A DNA stretch of 64,000 bases, taken from positions 2,519,001-2,583,000 of the forward strand of contig NZ_CP162412.1 in assembly GCF_040931995.1 (NCBI RefSeq), in the 5' to 3' direction. A model generated the notes under the pieces. It searched no databases, was not told where the DNA came from, and was given only the letters and a program-made list of their open reading frames with translations. This stretch comes from Pelagovum sp. HNIBRBA483. GTDB taxonomy: Bacteria; Pseudomonadota; Alphaproteobacteria; Rhodobacterales; Rhodobacteraceae. The position numbers were made by a program, and so were the translations under genes. This document shows, piece by piece, positions 9,058 to 19,464 of the stretch; position 1 is the stretch's first letter, and the number at the start of each line of letters is the position of its first letter.

Positions 9058-10353
9058 ATGAACGCCACGACCCGTGATTCCGGCTTCTTCACCGAAAGCC
9101 TTTCTTCCCGCGATCCAGAATTGTTTGGTGCAATCCGCTCCGAATTGGGCCGCCAGCGCGACGAAATCGAGCTGATCGCTTCTGAAAACATCGTCTCTGC
9201 CGCCGTCATGGAGGCACAAGGGTCGGTAATGACAAACAAATACGCCGAAGGGTATCCGGGGCGGCGTTACTACGGTGGCTGCGAATATGTGGACGTCGCA
9301 GAGAACCTGGCAATCGAACGTGGATGCGAACTGTTCAATTGCGCATTTGCCAACGTACAGCCAAACTCCGGCTCACAGGCAAACCAAGGCGTGTTCCAAG
9401 CGCTTCTTCAGCCCGGCGATACGATCCTGGGCATGAGCCTCGACGCAGGTGGCCACCTGACGCATGGCGCACGCCCGAACCAGTCGGGCAAGTGGTTCAA
9501 TGCTGTTCAATACGGTGTTCGCCAACAAGATAGCCTAATCGACTATGAACAGGTTCAGGCTCTCGCAACCGAACACCAGCCCAAGATGATCATTGCCGGT
9601 GGTTCTGCCATTCCGCGTATCATCGACTTCGCGAAGATGCGCGAAATCGCCGACAGCGTTGGCGCATATCTGCTGGTTGATATGGCACACTTCGCAGGCC
9701 TCGTTGCCGCTGGACTGTACCCATCTCCGTTCCCGCATGCGCATGTCGCCACGACGACCACCCACAAGACCCTGCGCGGCCCCAGGGGTGGCGCGATCTT
9801 CACAAACGATGAAGCAATTGCGAAAAAAGTGAACTCGGCGATTTTCCCTGGAATTCAGGGCGGTCCGCTGATGCATGTAATTGCAGCAAAGGCAGTTGCT
9901 TTTGGTGAAGCGTTGCGACCTGAATTCAAGCTCTATCAGGAGCAGGTCATCAAGAACGCTCAAGCCCTTGCAGATCAGTTGATGAAAGGCGGATTGGATA
10001 TCGTGACTGGCGGTACTGACAGCCACGTCATGCTGGTCGACCTGCGCCCCAAGGGCGTCAAGGGGAACGCCACTGAAAAGGCACTTGGTCGCGCGCATAT
10101 CACCTGCAACAAGAACGGCATTCCGTTCGACCCCGAAAAACCGACCGTCACATCGGGTATCCGCCTTGGATCGCCAGCTGGCACCACGCGCGGTTTTTCT
10201 GAAGCAGAGTTCCGCCAAATTGCTGACTGGATCGTCGAAGTGGTGGATGGGCTTGCAGCCAATGGCGAAGAGGGCAACGCAGAGGTGGAGGCGAAGGTAC
10301 GCAGCGAAGTGCAAGCACTGTGCGCTCAGTTCCCGCTCTACCCGTCACTTTGA
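9058..10353 (+). CDS. glyA: Serine hydroxymethyltransferase
   Basis: Interconverts serine and glycine with transfer of the one-carbon unit to tetrahydrofolate; the PLP enzyme that feeds the folate pool used by FolD and Fhs. 431 residues. PLP lysine is Lys237 in [14 protein letters not shown]; also seen are LIASENIVS (39-47), [14 protein letters not shown] (66-79) and VDMAHFAGL (207-215). The start MNATTRDSG is preceded by GAGAGGA; the in-frame ATG at 9043 overlaps that ribosome-binding site and is less likely. A strong terminator follows. Confidence 0.96.
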   Translation: MNATTRDSGFFTESLSSRDPELFGAIRSELGRQRDEIELIASENIVSAAVMEAQGSVMTNKYAEGYPGRRYYGGCEYVDVAENLAIERGCELFNCAFANVQPNSGSQANQGVFQALLQPGDTILGMSLDAGGHLTHGARPNQSGKWFNAVQYGVRQQDSLIDYEQVQALATEHQPKMIIAGGSAIPRIIDFAKMREIADSVGAYLLVDMAHFAGLVAAGLYPSPFPHAHVATTTTHKTLRGPRGGAIFTNDEAIAKKVNSAIFPGIQGGPLMHVIAAKAVAFGEALRPEFKLYQEQVIKNAQALADQLMKGGLDIVTGGTDSHVMLVDLRPKGVKGNATEKALGRAHITCNKNGIPFDPEKPTVTSGIRLGSPAGTTRGFSEAEFRQIADWIVEVVDGLAANGEEGNAEVEAKVRSEVQALCAQFPLYPSL

Positions 10354-10375
10354 TCAGCTCGAGTCACTTGGTATA

Positions 10376-10399
10376 GGGGCGCTTCGGCGCCCCTTTTTT
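10376..10399 (+). terminator. Rho-independent terminator of glyA
   Basis: A perfect seven-base stem GGGGCGC / GCGCCCC closed by a TTCG tetraloop is followed at once by six T. It lies 22 bases after the glyA stop and separates glyA from the hydrolase gene. Confidence 0.93.
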
Positions 10400-10443
10400 C
10401 ATTAGACTGGAACATAATTGGCAAGCTGGATGAGTCTAGGCAC

Positions 10444-11196
10444 ATGCTGAACGTCGTACAACAAACTCAAAACGGTCGTCCGAAGCTGCTAGTCGTACAT
10501 GGGCTGTATGGCTCTGCGCGCAATTGGGGGATAATTTCAAAGCGTCTATCGGATATTCGCGATGTGAGTGCGGTCGACATGCGCAACCACGGATACAGCC
10601 CATGGTTCGATAGCCATACATATCATGACATGGGCGATGACCTCGCAGAGGTTGTGAGCAAGATGGGCGGCCCCGTCGATGTCATCGGGCATTCAATGGG
10701 GGGAAAGGCTGCTATGATGCTCGCGCTCACGCGGCCCGAAATGGTGAACAAACTCATTGTCGCAGACATCGCCCCAGTAGCTTACTCGCACAACCCAGTC
10801 GAAAATATTCTCGCCATGCGGAGGGTCGATCTTACAAAGATCGAACGACGTGCTGACGCTTTAGAGCAACTTACCGGGCTTGATCAGGGCTTGGCCGAAT
10901 TCTTTCTGCAAAGTCTGGACATGAAAGAGAAACGGTGGCGGCTTAATCTCGATATTCTCGAAAAACATATGTCTGATATTGTTGGCTGGCCGAACCCAGA
11001 CGGGACTTTTATGGGGGAAACCTTCTTCCTATCAGGGGCGCTTTCAAACTATGTCGAGCCAAACCATAAAATGATTATCAAAGACCTATTCCCAAAGGCG
11101 CGATTTGCGCGTTTGAACGGCGCAGGGCACTGGCTCCATGCCGAGAAACCCAGAGAATTCGAAGCGGCAGTCCGAGCGTTCCTTCAAATGAGCTGA
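10444..11196 (+). CDS. Alpha/beta-fold hydrolase (YbfF/ABHD11-like esterase)
   Basis: 250 residues of a single alpha/beta-hydrolase domain. The oxyanion loop VVHGLYGSARNW (17-28), nucleophile elbow GHSMGG with Ser84, and catalytic His229 in GAGHWLHAEKP are visible; the acid is probably the Asp in the region after strand 6. The HGLYGS motif with DMRNHGYSP (45-53) resembles the YbfF and ABHD11 esterases acting on acyl esters or thioesters. Substrate is not predictable from sequence. It stands alone between two terminator-bounded genes. Confidence 0.85.
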   Translation: MLNVVQQTQNGRPKLLVVHGLYGSARNWGIISKRLSDIRDVSAVDMRNHGYSPWFDSHTYHDMGDDLAEVVSKMGGPVDVIGHSMGGKAAMMLALTRPEMVNKLIVADIAPVAYSHNPVENILAMRRVDLTKIERRADALEQLTGLDQGLAEFFLQSLDMKEKRWRLNLDILEKHMSDIVGWPNPDGTFMGETFFLSGALSNYVEPNHKMIIKDLFPKARFARLNGAGHWLHAEKPREFEAAVRAFLQMS

Positions 11197-11278
11197 ACTT
11201 CCGTTCGCAATCCATTCTTATGATCCAACTGGTGTAATCTAACGTATACTTTGCATTCTATATTCAAAGGCGCTCTAA

Positions 11279-11854
11279 ATGAACAAATTGTCCTTTTCTG
11301 CTGCCGGCTTCTTGCTAAGCGCAATCACTTCCGCGCAGGCACACACGCCCATCATAGATGATGGCGCCAAAACATTGCGCGATCCGATGGTGATCGAAGA
11401 TCCAGAGCATTCGAAGGCGATCTTTTCCACATTGCAAGGTGACGCGCAGTACTATCGCTTCAGCGCGACGGACAGTTTTGATTTTTATGTCGGGATTACC
11501 GCGCCCAAACTGGATGCCTGCGACCTGCAACGGACTTTCTCTTTCGACATTTTGAACGACCGGCTCGAGGTCATTGACAGCCGAGACGGAGACGATTTCG
11601 ATTGGTGGCCGTGGTATGAAGAGTATGGCAAGACTTGGTATTGGGTTGGCCCAGAAATAGGCGAGGATTTTGGCTCCACGCAGCAATTGCCGGCAGGCAC
11701 ATATTATGTGCGCGTCTACAACGACACAAATCTTGGAGAATATGCGCTCGCAATAGGTGACGAAGAACGCATGGGAATCGGCACCATGTTACGCCTGCCC
11801 GGAACCCTTAGAACGATGCGCAATGTTTACTGGGACGACAGTGAATGTAACTAA
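11279..11854 (+). CDS. Secreted acidic protein of unknown function
   Basis: 191 residues. A signal peptide is clear (MNKLSFSAAGFLLSAITSAQA, probable cleavage after residue 21 or 22). The mature part is acidic and aromatic, with DGDDFDWWPWYEEYGKTWYW in the middle and a late LPAGTYYVRVYNDTNLGEYALAIG segment that looks like the closing strands of a beta-sandwich such as the PPC/jelly-roll domains. Two cysteines could form a disulfide. Probably periplasmic or exported. No enzyme motif is seen and I do not recognise the family by name. Confidence 0.8.
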   Translation: MNKLSFSAAGFLLSAITSAQAHTPIIDDGAKTLRDPMVIEDPEHSKAIFSTLQGDAQYYRFSATDSFDFYVGITAPKLDACDLQRTFSFDILNDRLEVIDSRDGDDFDWWPWYEEYGKTWYWVGPEIGEDFGSTQQLPAGTYYVRVYNDTNLGEYALAIGDEERMGIGTMLRLPGTLRTMRNVYWDDSECN

Positions 11855-11890
11855 AGCATAAGGCGGGAAGTGCTTCCCGCCTTATGCTTT
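11853..11890. terminator. Bidirectional terminator between the secreted protein gene and lepA
   Basis: A perfect 18-base inverted repeat (AAAGCATAAGGCGGGAAG and its complement) with a two-base loop. It begins within the stop codon of the plus-strand gene and ends six bases before the lepA stop on the other strand. The A/T tails on both sides give a U-run in either direction, so it should end both convergent transcripts. Confidence 0.93.
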
Positions 11891-11895
11891 TGAAG

Positions 11896-13695
11896 TTAGC
11901 TGTCCATTTTCAATGCACTAATGAATGCCTCTTGCGGAATATCGACCTTACCGAATTGCCGCATCTTTTTCTTCCCAGCCTTTTGCTTGTCCAACAGCTT
12001 GCGCTTGCGCGTGGCGTCACCACCATAGCATTTGGCTGTTACGTCCTTCCGCAACGCCGAAAGGGTTTCGCGTGCGATGACCTTGCCGCCGATTGCTGCC
12101 TGAATCGGAATCTTGAACATGTGGCGCGGGATCAGGTCTTTCAGCTTTTCACACATGGCGCGACCGCGCATCTCCGCACGATCCCTATGCACCATCATTG
12201 AAAGAGCGTCGACCGGCTCGTCATTGACCAAGACCTGCATCTTGACGAGATTATCCTGACGATACCCTGTGAGGTGATAATCGAAAGAGGCGTACCCTTT
12301 AGTGACCGACTTCAGCCGGTCATAGAAATCGAAAACCACCTCGTTAAGTGGCAGGTCATATACAACCATCGCGCGGCTACCCGCATAGGTTAGATCCTGC
12401 TGGATACCGCGACGGTCCTGGCATAATTTCAAAACATCGCCAAGATATTCGTCGGGAACCAAAATAGTTGCTTTGATACGCGGTTCCTCGACGTGGTCGA
12501 CATGCGTAAGATCGGGCATATCTGCTGGATTGTGAAGCTCCCGCTGAGTGCCGTCCTTCATGAAGATATGATAAACCACGGACGGTGCCGTTGTGATCAG
12601 CTCGATATCGTACTCACGCTCGATACGGTCTCGGATCACTTCCAGATGCAAAAGACCGAGGAACCCGCATCGGAAACCAAAACCGAGTGCGGCGGAGGTT
12701 TCCATTTCGAATGAGAAACTCGCATCGTTCAGCGCCAGTTTTTCGATCGCATCCCGCAAATCCTCGAATTCTGCGCTATCGACGGGGAAAAGCCCGCAGA
12801 ACACCACCGGCACCGAAGGTTTGAAGCCCGGCAGCGGGGTTTCCGCGCCCTTTTTCTCGTGGGTGATTGTATCGCCGACCTTGGTATCGCGAACCTGCTT
12901 GATCGAAGCAGTTAAGAAACCGATTTCCCCTGGACCGAGTTCATCCACGTTCTGCATCGCAGGTCGAAATACGCCGATTCGGTCAACGCCATATGATGCA
13001 CCTGTTTGCATCATCTTGATCTTGTCGCCCTTCTTCAGGACACCGTCCATGATGCGAACAAGAACGACCACCCCAAGATAGGCGTCATACCAGCTATCGA
13101 CCAGCATTGCCTTCAGCGGAGCATTCCTCTCCCCTTTCGGCGCAGGCAGTTTCTTGACAATAGCTTCGAGCGTTTCCTTGATACCGACACCAGTTTTCGC
13201 CGATACGCGGATCGCATCCATTGCTTCAATGCCGATCACATCCTCAATTTGCTCTGCAACGCGATCGCATTCCGAAGCCGGCAAATCGATCTTGTTCAGG
13301 ATCGGTACGATTTCGTGATCCGCATCAATTGCCTGATACACGTTAGCAAGTGTTTGCGCCTCGACCCCTTGGGTGGAATCAACCACCAGCAATGATCCCT
13401 CAACCGCGCGCATGGAACGGGAGACCTCGTAAGTGAAATCGACGTGTCCTGGCGTGTCGATCAAGTTGAGAACATACTTCTCGCCATCTTCAGCAACGTA
13501 GTCGATCCGTACTGTATTGGCTTTGATCGTGATGCCGCGCTCACGCTCGATGTCCATCGCATCAAGGAGCTGTTCCTTCATATCCCGATCTTGAACGGTG
13601 CCCGTCGACTGGATCAAACGGTCAGCGAGCGTCGACTTTCCATGATCGATGTGAGCGACAATCGAGAAGTTTCTGATATGAGCAAGATCGGTCAT
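11896..13695 (-). CDS. lepA: Elongation factor 4 (LepA), back-translocating GTPase
   Basis: 599 residues, the standard LepA length. GTPase motifs are present near the N-terminus: [14 protein letters not shown] (G1), RGITIKA (G2 area), DTPGHVDF (G3) and NKIDLPA (G4). The LepA-specific C-terminal region carries the end [22 protein letters not shown]. LepA acts on the ribosome during initiation and elongation under ionic stress. Neighbours upstream are the tyrosine phosphatase and copper chaperone genes, read in the same direction with a 99-base gap. Confidence 0.98.
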   Translation of the reverse strand: MTDLAHIRNFSIVAHIDHGKSTLADRLIQSTGTVQDRDMKEQLLDAMDIERERGITIKANTVRIDYVAEDGEKYVLNLIDTPGHVDFTYEVSRSMRAVEGSLLVVDSTQGVEAQTLANVYQAIDADHEIVPILNKIDLPASECDRVAEQIEDVIGIEAMDAIRVSAKTGVGIKETLEAIVKKLPAPKGERNAPLKAMLVDSWYDAYLGVVVLVRIMDGVLKKGDKIKMMQTGASYGVDRIGVFRPAMQNVDELGPGEIGFLTASIKQVRDTKVGDTITHEKKGAETPLPGFKPSVPVVFCGLFPVDSAEFEDLRDAIEKLALNDASFSFEMETSAALGFGFRCGFLGLLHLEVIRDRIEREYDIELITTAPSVVYHIFMKDGTQRELHNPADMPDLTHVDHVEEPRIKATILVPDEYLGDVLKLCQDRRGIQQDLTYAGSRAMVVYDLPLNEVVFDFYDRLKSVTKGYASFDYHLTGYRQDNLVKMQVLVNDEPVDALSMMVHRDRAEMRGRAMCEKLKDLIPRHMFKIPIQAAIGGKVIARETLSALRKDVTAKCYGGDATRKRKLLDKQKAGKKKMRQFGKVDIPQEAFISALKMDS

Positions 13696-13794
13696 TTCAT
13701 TCCGGATGCTGGCAAAAGACTATCAGGCTGAATGCAGCGCATCGCGTGTTATTGCAAGGGGTTTAGAGCGAATAGGCGAAAGACAGTGCGGTAT

Positions 13795-14226
13795 TCAACG
13801 ATAGGCAGCAACCAGACCCGCTATGCACTTCTTGATCAATACAATGCAGCCTTCAAAATCCAACGTGTAGTAAGGGTCAGGGATTTCGCACTCATCGTCA
13901 GGGCTAAAATCGGTCAATAATCGAATTGGTGGTCGATCCGTCCCGGGCGCAAGTGCTTCGATCGCTGCGCGGTTCTTTTCGTCCATGGCGATAATGAGAT
14001 CAAAGCGCCCTAAATCGGCCTTTACCAGCTGGCGCCCGCGCAACTCATCCATATGAAGGCCGTGCTTTCGTGCGGCCTCCCTCATGGGGCCATACGGCGC
14101 TTCTCCCACATGCCAATCGGAGGTGCCCGCACTATCGATCGTCCAATTCGGTGCAACTTCGCGCGCCACAGCCTCAGCCGTTGGCGAGCGGCAGATATTC
14201 CCTAAACAGACAAAAAGAACGCGCAT
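13795..14226 (-). CDS. Low-molecular-weight protein-tyrosine phosphatase
   Basis: 143 residues. The N-terminal active-site loop VCLGNICRSPTAEA contains nucleophile Cys7 and Arg13, and the general acid is Asp117 in IPDPYY; these define the family. Such enzymes dephosphorylate tyrosine on proteins, often exopolysaccharide kinases or stress regulators, in the cytoplasm. A TTG three codons upstream (14235) is also in frame; I prefer the ATG at 14226, giving MRVLFVCLGN. The gene follows the copper chaperone by 11 bases and is likely co-transcribed. Confidence 0.92.
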   Translation of the reverse strand: MRVLFVCLGNICRSPTAEAVAREVAPNWTIDSAGTSDWHVGEAPYGPMREAARKHGLHMDELRGRQLVKADLGRFDLIIAMDEKNRAAIEALAPGTDRPPIRLLTDFSPDDECEIPDPYYTLDFEGCIVLIKKCIAGLVAAYR

Positions 14227-14237
14227 CGATACCAAAC

Positions 14238-14765
14238 TTAATGATCGTGAGCGCCTTGATGCTCACTGTGCCCGTCTTCACCGTGAGACATATGTTCCTC
14301 CATGGCACCATGCCCACCACCAGCGTTTGCAGCCATTACCTCGACCTGTACGAGAATCTCAGTTCCGTCGTCGAATACCAAAGTAAGCGGGAACTCGGTG
14401 CCAATTTCATATTCAGAGCCGACACCCATCAACATGATGTGGTCGGCACCACGAGCGAGTTCGGCCGTGCCACCAGCGACGACCGGAATTCCACCCTCGA
14501 TGCGCATCATTCTCATCACACCATTTTCATCTTCTATGTTGGTGTGCAATTCGACACGCGCGGCCACGTCGGAAGACACGGCAAGCAGTCTCCTATCTTC
14601 ATCTGAATTGTTGTGAATGACCATGAAAGCGGCCCCTGCCATCGCCATTGCACCACTTGAAACAGCATAAGGATGGTGCACGGTAAGCGTGTCGGCGGAT
14701 TGCGCATGAGCGGAAACCGAATAAACCGCCAGAGCGATGATAATGGATAGAGGCTTCTTAAACAT
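14238..14765 (-). CDS. Periplasmic copper chaperone PCuAC family protein
   Basis: 175 residues with a signal peptide (MFKKPLSIIIALAVYSVSAHA). The PCuAC copper site is present: His74, a Met cluster at 84-87 and HIM (His109, Met111), matching the HxnM-X21-HxM pattern. The family binds Cu(I) in the periplasm and delivers it to cytochrome c oxidase CuA or related sites. The C-terminus adds a His/Met-rich tail (152-175, with HGAMEEHMSHGEDGHSEH) that may bind further metal. GGAG precedes the ATG at 14765; the longer reading to 14876 is rejected. Confidence 0.9.
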   Translation of the reverse strand: MFKKPLSIIIALAVYSVSAHAQSADTLTVHHPYAVSSGAMAMAGAAFMVIHNNSDEDRRLLAVSSDVAARVELHTNIEDENGVMRMMRIEGGIPVVAGGTAELARGADHIMLMGVGSEYEIGTEFPLTLVFDDGTEILVQVEVMAANAGGGHGAMEEHMSHGEDGHSEHQGAHDH

Positions 14766-14840
14766 GAAAAACTCCTGATGTTTCCCGCATGCGTATGCCG
14801 ATCCCGGATCATAGGGACGATGACACATCGTCGCGCACAA

Positions 14841-14872
14841 AACAAAAGGCCCGGCGTTAAGAACGTCGGGCC
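14841..14872 (-). terminator. Rho-independent terminator of rpmB
   Basis: Read on the minus strand, a GGCCCG-A-CG stem pairs with CG-C-CGGGCC around a short loop and is followed by TTTTGTTTTG. It lies 24 bases beyond the rpmB stop and before the copper chaperone, so the latter probably has its own promoter. Confidence 0.8.
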
Positions 14873-14896
14873 CCAAAAAAACCTAACCAAAAATGG

Positions 14897-15184
14897 TTAT
14901 GCGCCGGCTTGTGCCTTGGCGATCTCTTTCTTGACTTTAAGAGCGGCCGCGGACAGTTCGTTATCTTTCGCTTTTGCAAGGAAAGCATCGAGGCCACCGC
15001 GGTGGTCCACGGTCCGCAGAGCAGCCGAGGATACACGGAAGCGGAAGGAGCGGCCGAGCAGATCAGACTGAAGGGTCACATCCTGAAGGTTGGGAAGAAA
15101 GCGACGCCGTGTTCTGTTCTTGGCGTGGCTGACATTGTTGCCAGTCATCGGGCCTTTGCCCGTCAATTCGCATTTGCGCGACAT
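14897..15184 (-). CDS. rpmB: Large ribosomal subunit protein bL28
   Basis: 95 residues, basic, beginning [29 protein letters not shown], the diagnostic L28 N-terminus. The C-terminal half ([16 protein letters not shown]-type helix) is that of the longer alphaproteobacterial form. The start at 15184 is fixed by this N-terminus; ten extra residues upstream in the frame are not conserved. Monocistronic by its own terminator. Confidence 0.97.
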   Translation of the reverse strand: MSRKCELTGKGPMTGNNVSHAKNRTRRRFLPNLQDVTLQSDLLGRSFRFRVSSAALRTVDHRGGLDAFLAKAKDNELSAAALKVKKEIAKAQAGA

Positions 15185-15305
15185 AGGAAATTCCTTTTTG
15201 TTTTTTCCGGCCACCAGGGCTGGTTGGGTAAATGGGCAAACGCCCAGCGCTCAAAGAACTCAAGCACCTACAGGCGGCGTGAAATAGGGGCAAAGGGAGA
15301 TGCAG

Positions 15306-16295
15306 TCAAGCATTATTGGACTCAATGAACTGACGCACAATTTTCGCGGCTGCCTGCGCCGGCGCAGCCTCGCCCCGCGCTACCGCGCCCTCCTCCTGCG
15401 CCAAAACGGTCGCGAGGTTTGGATCTCGAACAAGTTCTTCAAGCAGTTGCGATCGCACTTCCTCAGAGAACCAATGCAATGCCTGCGCCTTGCGGGTCGT
15501 CTCCCATATTCCCTTTTCGCGCCGCCAATCGGCGAGAGCCTGAATTTCACCCCAGACCGCTTCCAGACCCTGCTCCTCGATAGCGGAAACGAGCAGCGCC
15601 TTGGGGAAGCCTTCAGGGTCTTGTGGTCGTTTCCTCAATAGTCGGAGCGCGCCAGAATAATCAGCGCACGTCCGTTGCGCCTGTGCGCGCAGATCCCCAT
15701 CCGCCTTATTGACCAAAATAAGATCTGCAATCTCCATTATGCCGCGCTTGACGCCCTGCAATTCGTCACCCCCAGCCGGAGCAAGCAAGAGCAGGAACAG
15801 GTCCGACATTTGGGCAACCATGGTTTCAGATTGGCCCACTCCGACTGTCTCGATCAAAATAACATCAAAGCCAGCCGCTTCACACAAATGCACCGCATCA
15901 CGCGTCCGCCGCGCGACGCCACCAAGCTGCGTTTGTGACGGAGAAGGGCGAATGAACGCATGTGGCTCACGCGAAAGCAGCGCCATGCGCGTTTTGTCTC
16001 CGAGGATCGAGCCGCCACTACGGCTGGATGAAGGATCGACGGCCAATACAGCGACCCGCAAACCCTGCCGGACAAGAAACAGACCGAAGCTCTCAATAAA
16101 TGTCGATTTCCCTACGCCGGGCGTGCCTGAGAGCCCGATCCTGAGTGCTTGGCGTCCTGTTCCACATGCTGCAAGCAAATCAAGGGCTTGCTGGCGATGA
16201 TCGGAACGCAAACTTTCAACGAGCGTAATCGCACGCGATAGCGCACGGCGGTCTCCGTTTCGGATTTTTTCAGCAATTGCGGCGAGTTCTTTCAT
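15306..16295 (-). CDS. meaB: Methylmalonyl-CoA mutase-associated GTPase MeaB (ArgK family)
   Basis: G3E-class GTPase that guards and reactivates adenosylcobalamin-dependent methylmalonyl-CoA mutase. 329 residues. Walker A GTPGVGKS (57-64), the switch region with ETVGVGQSE, and the base-recognition NKAD are visible; the C-terminal [14 protein letters not shown] helix and dimer arm fit MeaB. The start at 16295 ([15 protein letters not shown]) is the conserved N-terminus; the frame stays open to 16472 but that part overlaps the divergent helicase gene. No mutase gene is in the window. Works in the same propionate pathway as PrpE. Confidence 0.93.
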   Translation of the reverse strand: MKELAAIAEKIRNGDRRALSRAITLVESLRSDHRQQALDLLAACGTGRQALRIGLSGTPGVGKSTFIESFGLFLVRQGLRVAVLAVDPSSSRSGGSILGDKTRMALLSREPHAFIRPSPSQTQLGGVARRTRDAVHLCEAAGFDVILIETVGVGQSETMVAQMSDLFLLLLAPAGGDELQGVKRGIMEIADLILVNKADGDLRAQAQRTCADYSGALRLLRKRPQDPEGFPKALLVSAIEEQGLEAVWGEIQALADWRREKGIWETTRKAQALHWFSEEVRSQLLEELVRDPNLATVLAQEEGAVARGEAAPAQAAAKIVRQFIESNNA

Positions 16296-16379
16296 ACTTG
16301 CTTCATATCGTCTGTCCTGCGCATGTCCAGCCAAAGGGTTTAACTTGACGAGAACATCGAGCATATCAATTTGCAGTCC

Positions 16380-18779
16380 ATGACGCATTTTCCACATCAA
16401 ATAACCTCGTGGTTCACCGCGCAAGGTTGGGACGTACATCCCCACCAGCGCGCTGTCTTTGAAAATGCGCATGAGCGATCTGTCCTGCTAATCGCGCCCA
16501 CGGGTGGCGGAAAGACAATGGCGGGCTTCTTGCCGACTTTGGCAGAGTTACTGCACAATCAGCAAACCGGCCTTCACACAGTTTATGTCTCCCCCCTGAA
16601 AGCCCTCACAGCGGATATCCAAAGAAATCTGCTCAAACCTATCGAATTCCTTGGTCTTGATATCCGCGTCGAAGATCGGACGGGTGACACCTCGCAAACG
16701 ACCAAACGGCGCCAGCGGGTAGATCCCCCTCACATCTTGCTGACGACACCCGAAAGCCTCGCTCTCCTGTTATCCTACGAGGAAGCACCAAAAATATTCG
16801 CGACGGTGAGACGGGTTATCATCGACGAAGCCCACGCCCTCAGCGAAAGCAAACGCGGCGATCAACTGATGCTCGCACTCTCGCGGCTCCAGGCCATTTC
16901 GCCCCAGATGAGCCGGATCGCTCTGTCCGCCACCGTCGATCAACCAGAAGCGCTGGCGGCGGAGATTGCGCCGTCACCGGCCCAAACAAAAGTCATTTTC
17001 GCCGATCCCGGTCCCGCTCCCGACATTCGCATGCTGACCTCAGAGAACCGCGTGCCTTGGTCGGGCGGCGGGGGACGCCACGCGATTCCGGATATTCTCG
17101 ATGAAATCAGCCGACATCAGACGACACTGATTTTTCACAACACACGCGCACAGGCAGAAATCTTTTTCCACCATTTGTGGATGGCGAATGAAGATGATCT
17201 CCCAATCGGCATCCATCACGGAAGCCTGTCGAAATCCGCCAGGGCAAAGGTCGAACAGGCGATGGTCAACGGCCAAATGAGGGCCATCGTTTGCACGGGC
17301 TCGTTAGACCTCGGCATTGACTGGGGGAATGTAGATCTTGTCATTCAGGTGGGGGCACCCAAAAACATCAAGCGACTTGTTCAGCGGATTGGACGTGCAA
17401 ATCATCGCTACAACGCCCCTTCCAAAGCGATAATAGTACCCGCAAACCAGTTCGAAGTCGTGGAATGCATCGCTGCACTCGATGCCGTTAGGGACAGCGC
17501 GCTGGACGGAACAGCAAAAGCGGCGGGGCCATTGGATGTTCTCTGCCAACATATTCTGGTCCGCGCATGTTCGAGCCCTTTCGATGCGAATGACCTGTTC
17601 GAAGAGGTCACAACGGCCGGCGCGTATAAAGGTCTAGATCGAAAGGCATTTGACGATTGCCTAAACTTTTGCGCGACCGGCGGATATGCGCTCCGCGCTT
17701 ATGACAAGTGGAAGCGTCTGAGGCAGGATGATCACGGAAACTGGTCCCTCCGCGACCCGCGAACCGCCGCAATCATTCGCATGAATATCGGCACCATCCA
17801 AGACACTGACACCCTGAAGGTGAAGATGCGCGGTGGCGGACAGCCACTCGGTGAAGTCGAAGAGGCCTTTGCCGCGTCGCTCACACCTGGAGACACTTTC
17901 TTGATTGGCGGAAAGATTGTCCGCTATGACGCCTTGAAAGAACTCACAGTTCAGGTGAGTAGTTCAGCTTCGAAATCGCCAAAAGTAGCGGTATTCAACG
18001 GAACAAAGTTCGCTACATCTCTCCAGCTCTCAGAGGGAATATTGAAGATTCTCAATAATCCCGAGCGGGCTGATCTTCCGAAAAAAAGTAAAGAATGGCT
18101 AAAACTGCAGGCACAGTTTTCCAAAATCCCACAAGCAGCCGAATTACTCGTTGAGAGTTTCGAGCATGACGGCCGTCAGCACAACTGCCTCTACGGCTTC
18201 GCAGGTCGAAATGCCCAACAGACCCTCGGCCTGCTGTTGACACACCGGATGGAGCGAACGGGACTGGCCCCGCTTGGCTTCGTCGCGACTGACTATGCCA
18301 CTTTGATATGGGGTTTGGAGCGTGTTGAAGACTGGTCCAATCTGCTCTCCGATACTAACCTTCGTAGTGATCTGGAGGGCTGGTTGGCTGGTAATACGGT
18401 GATGAAACGCACCTTTCGTTCCGTCGCTACGATCTCCGGCCTGATCGAACGGAACAGTCCGCAGCAACGTAAGTCCGGGAAACAAGCCACATTCTCAAGC
18501 GATATCTTGTACGATACGTTGCGAAAATATGACCCTGAACATCTCTTGTTAAGGATGACCAGGTCCGAAGCTGTAGCTGGTCTTGTCGACTTTGGCAGGA
18601 TTGAAGAAATGCTGCACCGCACCAAAGGTGCCATAAGGCACATGCACCTCGAACGGGTCAGCCCACTTGCCGCACCGCTGCTGCTTGAAGCGGGGAAAAT
18701 TCCAATTCATGGTGAAGGGCGCGCACGCCTAGAAGAACGTGAAGCTGAAAAACTCCTTCGTGCGGCAGGACTCGGATGA
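16380..18779 (+). CDS. Ligase-associated DNA-damage-response DEXH-box helicase (Lhr-like)
   Basis: 799 residues. Superfamily 2 helicase motifs: Walker A APTGGGKT (about 39-46), DEAH box in [19 protein letters not shown] in [10 protein letters not shown], and motif VI in [11 protein letters not shown]. The C-terminal part (about 480-799) is the Lhr core-type extension. In proteobacteria this helicase is usually encoded with an ATP-dependent DNA ligase, a beta-CASP nuclease and the PdeM phosphoesterase; here only PdeM follows, overlapping or nearly so. Start: ATG 16380; a TTG at 16371 is in frame and neither has a good ribosome-binding site. Confidence 0.92.
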   Translation: MTHFPHQITSWFTAQGWDVHPHQRAVFENAHERSVLLIAPTGGGKTMAGFLPTLAELLHNQQTGLHTVYVSPLKALTADIQRNLLKPIEFLGLDIRVEDRTGDTSQTTKRRQRVDPPHILLTTPESLALLLSYEEAPKIFATVRRVIIDEAHALSESKRGDQLMLALSRLQAISPQMSRIALSATVDQPEALAAEIAPSPAQTKVIFADPGPAPDIRMLTSENRVPWSGGGGRHAIPDILDEISRHQTTLIFHNTRAQAEIFFHHLWMANEDDLPIGIHHGSLSKSARAKVEQAMVNGQMRAIVCTGSLDLGIDWGNVDLVIQVGAPKNIKRLVQRIGRANHRYNAPSKAIIVPANQFEVVECIAALDAVRDSALDGTAKAAGPLDVLCQHILVRACSSPFDANDLFEEVTTAGAYKGLDRKAFDDCLNFCATGGYALRAYDKWKRLRQDDHGNWSLRDPRTAAIIRMNIGTIQDTDTLKVKMRGGGQPLGEVEEAFAASLTPGDTFLIGGKIVRYDALKELTVQVSSSASKSPKVAVFNGTKFATSLQLSEGILKILNNPERADLPKKSKEWLKLQAQFSKIPQAAELLVESFEHDGRQHNCLYGFAGRNAQQTLGLLLTHRMERTGLAPLGFVATDYATLIWGLERVEDWSNLLSDTNLRSDLEGWLAGNTVMKRTFRSVATISGLIERNSPQQRKSGKQATFSSDILYDTLRKYDPEHLLLRMTRSEAVAGLVDFGRIEEMLHRTKGAIRHMHLERVSPLAAPLLLEAGKIPIHGEGRARLEEREAEKLLRAAGLG

Positions 18780-18816
18780 CGACAATGACCTTGACGAGCC
18801 AGTGCGCTCAAAAATC

Positions 18817-19464
18817 ATGACAGGCTATCGCTTTCAACTGAATGACACACTTCTCGAAGCCCAGAACAGTGGTGCGCTTTGGGTTGAGAGATTACAATTG
18901 CTTTGCGTTTCCGATCTGCACTTGGGCAAATCCGACAGGCTCGCCCGTAGTCGTGGCGTCCTGCTACCTCCGTATGAGACGATGGAAACGCTTAGTCGCC
19001 TAGCAGATGCCATAACGCTATTTGACCCCAAAATTGTGGTCTGTTTGGGCGATAGCTTCGATGATCCACTGGCCGAAAACAGCCTATCTGAAACAGAGCG
19101 CGATACCCTCGCAACTCTTCAGGCAGGGCGCGAATGGATTTGGATTGCCGGCAATCACGACCCCGCTCCTGTTTCAGTCGCAGGCCAAAGCAAAATTGCC
19201 TACTCGACGAGCGGGCTGACTTTCCGGCACGAAGCGACTGATAACGCTTTTGAAATTTCAGGGCATTTTCACCCCAAGCACAAAGTGCCTTCGGGGCGGC
19301 TCCGCCCGGCGTTCATTCATGACACCACCCGGCTCATAATGCCCGCTTTTGGTCTATATACTGGAGGACTGCCGGTGAAAGCCCCGGAACTACAAAAGTG
19401 GTTCCCGAGCGGTGGTATCGCCGTTCTATGCGGCGGCTCAAGGCCCCTTCCGGTCCCGTTCTGA
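18817..19464 (+). CDS. pdeM: Ligase-associated DNA damage response endonuclease PdeM
   Basis: 215 residues of the calcineurin-like metallophosphoesterase fold. Metal-site motifs in order: SDLHLGKS, CLGDSFDD, AGNHDP and SGHFHPKHK. This set is that of the PdeM partner in the helicase-ligase-nuclease DNA repair cluster. Starts at 18739 and 18802 (GTG) are in frame; I choose the ATG at 18817 because the protein then begins as the family does (short strand, then GALW, then SDLHLGK). Its end overlaps the convergent LytTR gene by 27 bases. Confidence 0.88.
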   Translation: MTGYRFQLNDTLLEAQNSGALWVERLQLLCVSDLHLGKSDRLARSRGVLLPPYETMETLSRLADAITLFDPKIVVCLGDSFDDPLAENSLSETERDTLATLQAGREWIWIAGNHDPAPVSVAGQSKIAYSTSGLTFRHEATDNAFEISGHFHPKHKVPSGRLRPAFIHDTTRLIMPAFGLYTGGLPVKAPELQKWFPSGGIAVLCGGSRPLPVPF

